Of a stretch of 9,800 bases of DNA, positions 5,063 through 9,800 are shown one piece after another. The notes under the pieces are model-generated. The model did no database searches and was not told the origin of the DNA. It saw only the letters and a list, made by a program, of their open reading frames with translations. The position numbers were made by a program, and so were the translations under genes. The stretch comes from Elusimicrobiota bacterium (GTDB lineage: Bacteria; Elusimicrobiota; Elusimicrobia; Elusimicrobiales; UBA9959): the NCBI GenBank assembly GCA_003500765.1, contig DNQL01000034.1, forward strand, positions 1-9,800, written 5' to 3'. Within the stretch, counting starts at the first letter, position 1. The number at the start of each line of letters is the position of its first letter.

Positions 5063-5107
5063 CGGCGTTTTTCAGCCGTATGCCGCCGCCGGAAATCCGC
5101 GGTTATA

Positions 5108-5275
5108 TCACCCCGCGGTGATGGCGCGGATATGGACCCCGATGTAATATGGCCAGAGCAGCAGGGCCATTACGCCCTTCCAGAAGGTGAGCTGCAGGAA
5201 CCCTATGGTGAACAGCCAGCCCGAGAGCCATGAGAACCCGGTGAAGGCCTGATTTTCAATTTTTATTTTCTGCAT
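5108..5275 (-). CDS. 55-residue membrane protein, function unknown
   Basis: A short protein (MQKIKIENQAFTGFSWLSGW...) with two hydrophobic segments, about 16-32 (LSGWLFTIGFLQLTFW) and 34-50 (GVMALLLWPYYIGVHI), predicting a helical hairpin in the membrane. The frame stays open far upstream on the minus strand, but ATG 5275 is preferred: a promoter lies just before it and the upstream residues look like antisense of the response-regulator gene. It has no Shine-Dalgarno sequence and is predicted to be leaderless. I do not recognise the family; it resembles small membrane proteins of the superinfection or YIP-like kind only in general shape. Confidence 0.6.
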   Translation of the reverse strand: MQKIKIENQAFTGFSWLSGWLFTIGFLQLTFWKGVMALLLWPYYIGVHIRAITAG

Positions 5276-5281
5276 GCGAAA

Positions 5282-5310
5282 ATGATACCAAGTAGCCGCC
5301 CGTAAGACAA
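5282..5310 (-). promoter_or_regulatory. Promoter of the 55-residue membrane protein (leaderless)
   Basis: On the minus strand TTGTCT (5305-5310, 4 of 6) lies 17 bases before TATCAT (5282-5287, 5 of 6). Counting 7 bases from the end of the -10 box puts transcription start at 5275, the A of the ATG. Confidence 0.6.
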
Positions 5311-5326
5311 ACCGCGTTGTGCGGGG

Positions 5327-5352
5327 CCGGGTAAAAGCCCGGGTTCTGTTTT
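5327..5352 (+). terminator. Short hairpin with T-rich tail preceding a promoter
   Basis: CCGGGT (5327-5332) pairs with GCCCGG (5337-5342), including one G-T pair, around AAAA, followed by TTCTGTTTT. This is a degenerate version of the stop/start cassette at 1843-1881. The stem is short, so its strength as a terminator is doubtful. Confidence 0.45.
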
Positions 5353-5353
5353 G

Positions 5354-5359
5354 TAGAAT
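5354..5359 (+). promoter_or_regulatory. TAGAAT -10 box of the response-regulator gene
   Basis: TTCTGTTTTG runs into TAGAAT, as at 1876 and 4743. No -35 likeness is seen 17 bases upstream. A start near 5366 gives an 18-base leader with the ribosome site GGGGAT (5372-5377) 6 bases before ATG 5384. Confidence 0.6.
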
Positions 5360-5383
5360 AGTGGCATACCCGGGGATGGCCGC

Positions 5384-5785
5384 ATGAAAATACTCATCAT
5401 AGAAGACGACCTGGACCTTTCCGCGCTGCTGGCGGATTGCCTGAAGATATTCAAATATAAGACCAAGGTCGCGTGCAGCGGGGCGGAGGGTGTGAAGATG
5501 GCGCTGTCCTACATGCCGGACCTGGTGCTGCTCGACTATAATCTCGGCGACATGACCGGCCACGATGTGGCCGTGGCGATCGGGAACATGCGGAAAACTT
5601 CCGGCATTCCTTTCGTGGTACTGTCCGCCCACGGCGCCGACCCGATGCTGGTGCAGGGTTTCTCCAAATTCCCCAACTGCCGGGGCTCCATGTCGAAGGT
5701 CCTTTCCATAAAGGACGTACTCAAGGCTATTCACAAGGTGCTGCCGCCCAAAGCGGCGAAGGCACATAGCCACGAGGGGCACTGA
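5384..5785 (+). CDS. Stand-alone response-regulator receiver domain
   Basis: A 133-residue CheY-like receiver with no output domain. The acidic cluster is E7-D8-D9, the phosphoacceptor D51 sits in LVLLDYNLGDMTG, the switch Ser is S81 (VVLSA), and the conserved Lys is K105, though followed by Val where most receivers have Pro. The family takes phosphate from a histidine kinase and changes its helix 4-beta 5 face to bind a partner; no kinase or phosphotransferase gene is in this window, so it is an orphan here. The last 13 residues (PKAAKAHSHEGH) form a His-rich tail beyond the domain, possibly metal-binding. It has its own promoter and a ribosome site and is followed by a GC-rich imperfect hairpin before lysC. 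Confidence 0.88.
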   Translation: MKILIIEDDLDLSALLADCLKIFKYKTKVACSGAEGVKMALSYMPDLVLLDYNLGDMTGHDVAVAIGNMRKTSGIPFVVLSAHGADPMLVQGFSKFPNCRGSMSKVLSIKDVLKAIHKVLPPKAAKAHSHEGH

Positions 5786-5796
5786 GCCGCCGGACG

Positions 5797-5825
5797 GCCG
5801 CCGGGGGCGCTTGCCCGGGGGCGGC
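5797..5825 (+). terminator. Imperfect GC-rich hairpin between the response regulator and lysC
   Basis: GCCGCC (5797-5802) pairs with GGCGGC (5820-5825) and GGGC (5805-5808) with GCCC (5813-5816) around GCTT, with an internal loop. The tail GCATTTGG is barely T-rich, so termination is uncertain. The loop and inner 3' arm (TTGCCC, 5811-5816) also form the -35 box of lysC, so the hairpin and promoter overlap. Confidence 0.4.
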
Positions 5826-5839
5826 GCATTTGGGAGAAT
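5811..5839 (+). promoter_or_regulatory. Promoter of lysC (near-leaderless)
   Basis: TTGCCC (5811-5816, 4 of 6) is 17 bases before GAGAAT (5834-5839, 4 of 6), itself after TTTGG. Start is expected at about 5846, two bases before ATG 5848. The same TTGCCC -35 with a 17-base spacer occurs at 9387 on the other strand. Confidence 0.5.
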
Positions 5840-5847
5840 ATAGGCCG

Positions 5848-7119
5848 ATGGCCCTCATAATACAGAAATACGGCGGGACTTCCGTCGGCAATATAGAGCG
5901 GGTGCGCTCCGTGGCGCGCCGCGTCATCGACAGCGCCCGCGGCGGCAACAAGGTGGTGGCTGTAGTGTCCGCCATGGCCGGCGAGACCAACCGCCTCATA
6001 GACCTGGGCAAGACGGTGTCGAAGAACACCGAGGGCCGCGAGTTCGACGTGCTGCTGGCCACCGGCGAGCAGGTGACCACGGCGCTGCTGGCGCTGGCCA
6101 TAGAGGACGCCGGGCGCAAGGCCGTGTCCTTCCTGGGCCACCAGGTGCAGATAACGACCACCGGTTCTTTTTCCCGCGCGCGCATAGAGTCGGTCAACGC
6201 CGAGCGCACGCGCAAAGCGCTCGACGACGGCTATATAGTGGTGGTGGCGGGTTTCCAGGGCGCCACGCGCGAGGGCTCCATCACCACGCTGGGCCGCGGC
6301 GGCTCGGACATCACCGCCGTGGCGCTGGGCGTGGCGCTCAAAGCCGACCGCGTGGAGTTCTACAAGGACGTGGACGGCATCTTCACCGCGGACCCGGGCG
6401 TCTGCCCCGACGCGCGCCTGCTGCCGCGCGTGGCCTACGAGGAGATGCTGGAGATGTCTTATCTCGGCGCGAAGGTGCTGCACCCGCGCTGCGTGGAACT
6501 GGCTCGCCGCAACGCGCTGCCGCTGGTGGTGCGCTCGTCGCTGAATTTCAATCCCGGCACCGTGGTGGTGCCCGAGGAGGAGCTTATGGAGTACGCCGCG
6601 GTCGCGGGCATAGTCTGCGACAAGAACCAGGTGAAGGTCTCGCTGACCGGCATCCCCGACAAGCCGGGGATACTGGCCGGCATCTTCACGGCCGTCGCCG
6701 AGGCCGACATCAATATCGACATGATAGTGGAGGACGTTTCGTCCGCGGGCGGGTCCAACTCGGTCTCGTTCACCTGCGGTTCGGCCGACCGGGCCGCCGC
6801 CGAGAGGGTGGCCAAAAAACTCAGCGCCGCCTACCCGGGCGGAGCCTGGGGGACAAAAGCAGGGCTGGTGAAGCTTTCGATAGTGGGCGCGGGCATGCGG
6901 CTGCACAGCGGCGTCGCCTCGCGCATGTTCACGGCCCTGGCGCGCGAGGGCGTGAGCGTCTACATGGTCAACACCTCTGATATCAAGGTATCCTGTCTTA
7001 TAGAATCAAAGTACGCGGAGCTGGCCGTGCGCACGCTGCACGACGTTTTCGAACTGGCGCGGCCGCGGGCCGGGGCGAAGAAGGCCGGCGCTAAAAAATC
7101 CGCGCGCCGCAAGGGGTAG
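5848..7119 (+). CDS. lysC: Aspartokinase (aspartate kinase), monofunctional, with two ACT domains
   Basis: A 423-residue enzyme that phosphorylates L-aspartate with ATP, the first step to lysine, threonine, methionine and diaminopimelate, in the cytoplasm. The kinase domain carries KYGGTSVG (7-14), TGEQ (72-75), the GRGGSD loop (149-154) and KDVDGIFTADP (173-183). Two ACT domains follow, about 262-330 (VSLTGIPDKPGILAGIF) and 341-402, the second with TSDIKVSCLI (376-385); these bind the feedback amino acid in the family. Length is normal for the monofunctional type. ATG 5848 is chosen over upstream TTG 5830 because aspartokinases start just before (L/I)xxQKYGG and the upstream codons overlap the -10 box. 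The last 20 residues form an unusual Lys/Arg/Ala-rich tail. It appears to be a single-gene unit; no other lysine genes are adjacent. Confidence 0.96.
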   Translation: MALIIQKYGGTSVGNIERVRSVARRVIDSARGGNKVVAVVSAMAGETNRLIDLGKTVSKNTEGREFDVLLATGEQVTTALLALAIEDAGRKAVSFLGHQVQITTTGSFSRARIESVNAERTRKALDDGYIVVVAGFQGATREGSITTLGRGGSDITAVALGVALKADRVEFYKDVDGIFTADPGVCPDARLLPRVAYEEMLEMSYLGAKVLHPRCVELARRNALPLVVRSSLNFNPGTVVVPEEELMEYAAVAGIVCDKNQVKVSLTGIPDKPGILAGIFTAVAEADINIDMIVEDVSSAGGSNSVSFTCGSADRAAAERVAKKLSAAYPGGAWGTKAGLVKLSIVGAGMRLHSGVASRMFTALAREGVSVYMVNTSDIKVSCLIESKYAELAVRTLHDVFELARPRAGAKKAGAKKSARRKG

Positions 7120-7186
7120 GGCGGGGGGCCCAATGGCTTACGGGTGGATGGGACTTTCTGCCCTGTGCGTCCGGTGAAGTAACGGG

Positions 7187-7213
7187 TAAAATATCTTAGT
7201 CTAAATCGATAAT
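7187..7213 (+). promoter_or_regulatory. Possible -10 boxes upstream of the secreted repeat protein
   Basis: The 123 bases between lysC and the next gene include an AT-rich patch with TAAAAT (7187-7192) and GATAAT (7208-7213), each 5 of 6 to the -10 consensus, but neither has a good -35 box 16-18 bases upstream. A small CCGG-GAAA-CCGG hairpin follows (about 7215-7226). I cannot choose between the two boxes. Confidence 0.3.
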
Positions 7214-7242
7214 TCCGGGAAACCGGTATAGGGGTGCGTTAA

Positions 7243-9114
7243 ATGAAAAAGCCATTCCATGTGGTTTCGATGTTACCGTCTCTTCTTATTGCCTCCACCG
7301 TGATACTCGCCGCCAGCGACAGTTCCGTCAGGGAACTGTCGGATGTCGGTGAAACCGTGAAGGAGATACTGCAGGAGCAGAAAGACGTCCAGGGCAAGCC
7401 GGTGCGGCCCGATCATCCGGTGAAGCCCGGCCAGCCGGTCAAGCCGCCGCGCCCCGACAATCCCAATCAGCCTCCCAAACCGCCCAAGCCGCCGCAGCCC
7501 CCGACGCCGCCTACTCCTCCTCCGCCGCAGCCGCCCAAGCCGGTGGACACCACGCACGCCTATAACGCCGGCGTGAGGGACGGTTCCGTCAACGGCGAGC
7601 GCGAAGGCCGCCGCAAGGGCTACTCCGACGGCGTCGACGAAGGCGAGAGGGAAGGCCGCCGCAACGGCACCAACGAAGGCGAGCGCAACGGCCGCCAGGC
7701 AGGCTACAACGACGGCTATACCGTGGACCAGTCCGCGGGCACCCACCAGGGCAATATCGACGGCCGCAATACCGGCGTCAGCAACGGCACCGCCGCCGGC
7801 GAGCGCCGCTGCTACGACGAGGGCTACTCGAGCGGCTACAATACCGCTTACGCCGAGGCGAAACAGCTGGGCCTGCAGGACGCCGCGTCCTACAGCTCCG
7901 GCTACGCCAAGGGCCAGGCCGACGCCGCGGTCATGGAGACCGAGAGCGGCCGCAAGGCCGGCTACCAGGCGGGCTTCAGCCAGCGCGAGAACGAGCTGCA
8001 GTCTTCCTTCCCCCAGATGCTGGCGATGGCCGGCGGCGTGACTAAGGGCCTGGACAGGGGCATACTGGACCTCACGATAGACCAGGCCCGCAACGGCTAT
8101 TCCACGCCGGAGGAAAGGCAGGCCTACGATCGCGGCTACCGCGAGGGCTACCAGCGCAGCTACCGCCGCGCCTACGACGACGCCAAGCGGCAGGGCTATA
8201 ACGAGCGCTACCACACCGCTTATCGCCGGGCCTACGACAACCAGTATTCGATAAGCTACCGCAGCGGCTACCTCGACGGCAAGGACAAGGGCTACAAGGC
8301 CGCCTACAGGACCGCCTACAATACGGCCTATTCCATGTCCTACGCCGAGTACAGCAACCGGGATTACCCCGAGAAGCGCGCGCAGGGCCTGGAGACCGGC
8401 CGTGTGAACGGCCGCAGCGAAGGCTTCGAGGCCGGCTGCGCCGAGCAGCGCAAGCGCGGCTATAACGAGGGCTACCAGCATAAGGCGGCCGAGGTGTATC
8501 CCGCCGCTTTCGCGGCCGGCAAGCAGTCCGGCATAGCGGCGGCCGAGCGGTTCTACGCGGAGAACGCCGTGGTCAAGGTCTTCGGCGCCGCGTTCTACGA
8601 CGCCAACAACGACGGCAAATTCGAGGCCGGCGAGGACGTCATGCTGAGGGCCGAGCTCAAGAACTACGGCATGCGGACCTCCGAGACCGTCGCCATAACG
8701 GTGCAGAGCGAGCGCGGGGAGATAACCCTGCAGTCCGGACTCAGCGCCCAGGGCGTGGGCGGCCGGTCCGTCGTCACGGTCGACCTCAATATCGGCCGCA
8801 TCTACGACATAGCAGCGCCGGAGCAGGACGCCCTGACCGTGACCTTCACCGAGAAGGGCCGGCAGATAGGCGAGCACCGCCAGCTCTATGTCAGGACCAA
8901 CCCCAACAGGGTCGCCGTCATCAACAAGGACGACACCGCCATAAAGGAAAAGGCGGGCTGGCTCTTCGTGGGCACGGTGACCAAGCTGAACGCCGGCGAG
9001 AAAGTCCTTATAATCGGCGAGAAGGACGACTGGTACAAGGTCCGCAGGTCTCAGTTCGGTTCCGGCAGCTGGACCGAGGGCTTCGTCAAGAAAGGCAAGG
9101 TCAGCCTCCAGTAG
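7243..9114 (+). CDS. Secreted modular protein: Pro-rich stalk, GX3 and YX3 tetrad repeats, Ig-like and SH3-like domains
   Basis: A 623-residue protein. Residues 1-24 look like a signal peptide (cut near A23-A24). About 52-101 is a Pro/Lys stalk. Residues 107-200 repeat xxxG with almost perfect period four (Gly at 110, 114, 118 ... 158, then 166-198), and glycine tetrads return at 220-244 and 382-410. Residues 295-367 instead repeat Yxxx, with 17 tyrosines in 19 consecutive tetrad positions. About 443-550 is a beta-rich Ig/CARDB-like domain opening with DANNDGKFEAGE (453-464), which fits a calcium-binding DxNxDG loop. About 556-621 resembles a bacterial SH3 domain. GX3 tetrads recall the Yae1/Lto1 deca-GX3 motif, but the context is extracytoplasmic. 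A surface-exposed helical or fibrous role is inferred; no enzyme motif is seen. Ribosome site AGGGGTG lies at 7230-7236. Confidence 0.85.
   Translation: MKKPFHVVSMLPSLLIASTVILAASDSSVRELSDVGETVKEILQEQKDVQGKPVRPDHPVKPGQPVKPPRPDNPNQPPKPPKPPQPPTPPTPPPPQPPKPVDTTHAYNAGVRDGSVNGEREGRRKGYSDGVDEGEREGRRNGTNEGERNGRQAGYNDGYTVDQSAGTHQGNIDGRNTGVSNGTAAGERRCYDEGYSSGYNTAYAEAKQLGLQDAASYSSGYAKGQADAAVMETESGRKAGYQAGFSQRENELQSSFPQMLAMAGGVTKGLDRGILDLTIDQARNGYSTPEERQAYDRGYREGYQRSYRRAYDDAKRQGYNERYHTAYRRAYDNQYSISYRSGYLDGKDKGYKAAYRTAYNTAYSMSYAEYSNRDYPEKRAQGLETGRVNGRSEGFEAGCAEQRKRGYNEGYQHKAAEVYPAAFAAGKQSGIAAAERFYAENAVVKVFGAAFYDANNDGKFEAGEDVMLRAELKNYGMRTSETVAITVQSERGEITLQSGLSAQGVGGRSVVTVDLNIGRIYDIAAPEQDALTVTFTEKGRQIGEHRQLYVRTNPNRVAVINKDDTAIKEKAGWLFVGTVTKLNAGEKVLIIGEKDDWYKVRRSQFGSGSWTEGFVKKGKVSLQ
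7561..8346 (+). repeat. 12-base periodic coding repeat (tetrad codon repeat)
   Basis: The tetrad protein repeat makes a 12-base rhythm of GGC and TAC codons, degenerate at DNA level. One longer unit is duplicated: codons 119-134 and 135-150 of the protein (about 7597-7644 and 7645-7692) begin with nearly the same 24 bases encoding EREGRR(K/N)G. This suggests growth by unequal crossing-over followed by drift. Confidence 0.6.
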
Positions 9115-9116
9115 TC

Positions 9117-9184
9117 GGGGACTTTGTTTAGTTCTTTAGTTGTTGACGGACCGCCGGGGCGAACCCCCGGCGGTCCTGTTTTTG
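9117..9184 (+). repeat. Intergenic repeat copy B: T-rich leader plus terminator hairpin
   Basis: GGGGACTTTGTTTAGT...TTTAGTT starts two bases after the TAG stop of the secreted protein and leads into a hairpin. It matches copy A at 877-940 in sequence, order and position relative to a stop codon. Confidence 0.6.
9148..9183 (+). terminator. Terminator of the secreted repeat protein gene
   Basis: GGACCGCCGGGG (9148-9159) pairs perfectly with CCCCGGCGGTCC (9165-9176), 12 base pairs around CGAAC, then TGTTTTT. It is the strongest hairpin in the window. On the minus strand no T-run follows, so it acts mainly in the plus direction although a convergent gene ends at 9199. Confidence 0.93.
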
Positions 9185-9198
9185 CGGGCGGGAGCCGT

Positions 9199-9357
9199 TT
9201 ATTTCCTGATTTTTTTGACTATGGCTACCACGGTGAAGACGACCAGGAGCGCGCCGAGCAGCTGGGCGCCCGGGCTGTCGTCGTATCCGCCGTAGGCGAC
9301 CATGAATACGCCGTTGAGTATGGCGAGGAGGTAATAGGCTATCTCGGTCTTCTTCAT
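9199..9357 (-). CDS. 52-residue membrane protein, function unknown
   Basis: A small protein (MKKTEIAYYLLAILNGVFMV...) with two hydrophobic segments, about 6-22 and 31-47 (AQLLGALLVVFTVVAIV), joined by the polar turn YGGYDDSPG and ending in KKIRK. It predicts a two-helix membrane hairpin with positive ends in the cytoplasm. ATG 9357 is chosen because a promoter places the transcript start exactly there; an ATG two codons upstream (9363) lies within the spacing needed for the -10 box, and a longer reading frame further upstream is antisense to the PhzF start. It has no Shine-Dalgarno sequence. The family is not recognised. Confidence 0.65.
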   Translation of the reverse strand: MKKTEIAYYLLAILNGVFMVAYGGYDDSPGAQLLGALLVVFTVVAIVKKIRK

Positions 9358-9363
9358 CCGCAT

Positions 9364-9392
9364 ATTATGCCGTATTCCGCTTCGCCGGGCAA
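9364..9392 (-). promoter_or_regulatory. Promoter of the 52-residue membrane protein (leaderless)
   Basis: On the minus strand TTGCCC (9387-9392, 4 of 6) lies 17 bases before CATAAT (9364-9369, 5 of 6). Transcription start falls at 9357, the A of the ATG. It is divergent from, and about 50 bases away from, the PhzF -10 box. Confidence 0.6.
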
Positions 9393-9421
9393 TCCGCCGT
9401 CCGTCCGAAGGTTTTGTTTGG

Positions 9422-9427
9422 TAGAAT
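9422..9427 (+). promoter_or_regulatory. TAGAAT -10 box of the PhzF gene (leaderless)
   Basis: GGTTTTGTTTGG runs into TAGAAT, and the ATG at 9434 follows after 6 bases, so the expected start is the A of the ATG. It combines the T-tract TAGAAT box of the Shine-Dalgarno genes with the spacing of the leaderless genes. No -35 box is visible. Confidence 0.6.
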
Positions 9428-9433
9428 TTCGAT

Positions 9434-9800
9434 ATGAGCGGCGGAAAGAATATCCCGATATACCAGGTGGACGCGTTCACGGATAAACTTTACGGCGGCA
9501 ACCCGGCCGCGGTATGCCTGGTGGACGAGTGGCCCTCCGACGCGGAGATGCTCGATATCGCCCGCGAGAACAACCTCTCCGAGACCGCCTTCCTGCTGCG
9601 CGGCGTCGCCGGCAACGAGCTGCGCTGGTTCACGCCCGGCACCGAGGTGGACCTCTGCGGCCACGCCACGCTGGCGACGGCCTTCGTTTATTTTAACTTC
9701 CTCGATAAAGGCGCGGAGTCGGTGCGTTTCCTCACGCGCGTCAGCGGCCCCGTAGAGGTGGCGCGCGACGGGGACCTGCTGGCACTGGACTTCCCGTCCC
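9434..9800 (+). CDS. PhzF-family isomerase/epimerase, N-terminal part (3' end outside window)
   Basis: The first 122 residues of a PhzF-like protein, a two-lobed fold related to diaminopimelate epimerase; members are usually about 260-300 residues. Clear family marks are YQVDAFTDKLYGGNPAAVC (10-28), NNLSETAFL with the likely catalytic Glu at E50, LRWFTPGTEVDLCGHATLA (63-81) and LDFPS near the window end. Named members act in phenazine synthesis, but most PhzF-like proteins have unknown substrates, and no phenazine genes are near, so I give no gene symbol. ATG 9434 is preceded by no ribosome site but by a -10 box at leaderless spacing. The gene continues beyond 9800. Confidence 0.92.
   Translation, partial: MSGGKNIPIYQVDAFTDKLYGGNPAAVCLVDEWPSDAEMLDIARENNLSETAFLLRGVAGNELRWFTPGTEVDLCGHATLATAFVYFNFLDKGAESVRFLTRVSGPVEVARDGDLLALDFPS

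Noticed and set aside
5063..5107. Possible terminator between the convergent genes ending at 5062 and 5108
   Set aside because: Only a four-base stem (CGGC/GCCG) around a T-rich loop and GC-rich flanks; no convincing hairpin with a T-tail on either strand.
5830..5847. TTG start for lysC, adding six residues
   Set aside because: Aspartokinases start immediately before the QKYGG motif, and these bases form the likely -10 box.
5731..6906. Long open frame (391 codons) on the minus strand opposite lysC
   Set aside because: High GC removes stop codons from the antisense frame; the product is rich in His, Arg and Gly with no domain, and the plus strand encodes a clear aspartokinase.
7561..8346. 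CRISPR array or tandem non-coding repeat
   Set aside because: The 12-base rhythm is in phase with codons, degenerate at third positions and lacks the repeat/spacer structure of CRISPR.
7273..8877. Long open frame (534 codons) on the minus strand opposite the secreted repeat protein
   Set aside because: It is the antisense shadow of the GGC/TAC tetrad codons; its product is a featureless run of Ala, Val, Gly and Leu, while the plus strand has a signal peptide, stalk and recognisable domains.
9434..9800. Annotation as phenazine biosynthesis gene phzF
   Set aside because: Only family membership is supported; no phenazine genes are nearby and most family members have other or unknown substrates.

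Overview
The window is a stretch of high-GC bacterial chromosome. Its first ~500 bases are visibly AT-richer and carry fragments. The sequence alone does not fix the phylum. Short intergenic regions, a mix of leaderless and Shine-Dalgarno genes, and a repeated T-tract plus TAGAAT promoter suggest a little-studied lineage such as Elusimicrobiota, but that is an impression rather than a demonstration. There is no rRNA, tRNA, CRISPR array or intact mobile element.

Layout. 1-514: the tail of a helix-hairpin-helix DNA glycosylase-like gene, then a 26-codon remnant of a flavin reductase that ends in a small inverted repeat resembling a mobile-element scar. 515-874: a three-helix membrane protein of unknown role. 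1000-1712: a RelE/HigB-type toxin and XRE antitoxin operon with a recognisable promoter and two matching palindromic operators. 1901-3315: a short ORF beginning with the same 38 bases as the flavin reductase remnant, coupled by ATGA overlap to a membrane-anchored TPR protein. 3431-4682 (minus strand): a two-gene operon encoding a cobalamin-binding, CarH-like sensor with an N-terminal Cys/His motif but no DNA-binding domain, and an all-helical partner. 4772-5062: a protein that seems to join the two ends of a longer family. 5108-5275 (minus): a 55-residue membrane protein. 5384-5785: a stand-alone response-regulator receiver. 5848-7119: aspartokinase (lysC). 7243-9114: a secreted protein with a proline-rich stalk, a long Gly-every-fourth-residue repeat, a Tyr-every-fourth-residue ladder, an Ig-like domain with a calcium-type loop and an SH3-like C-terminus. 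9199-9357 (minus): a 52-residue membrane protein. 9434 onward: the start of a PhzF-family epimerase.

Transcription signals are unusually legible. Four terminators share almost the same stem (CCGCCGGGG / CCCCGGCGG). In one place the T-run of such a hairpin runs directly into a TAGAAT -10 box, and two further promoters follow a degenerate or half hairpin, so intergenic regions act as compact stop/start cassettes. Several other genes (lysC, the B12 sensor, both small membrane proteins, PhzF) have a -10 box only 6-8 bases before ATG and no Shine-Dalgarno sequence, which predicts leaderless or nearly leaderless mRNAs.

The parts of most interest are the tetrad-repeat secreted protein, the cobalamin sensor operon without an output domain, and the two promoter classes. 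Apart from the toxin-antitoxin pair and the B12 operon, the genes look like independent transcription units and do not form one pathway.
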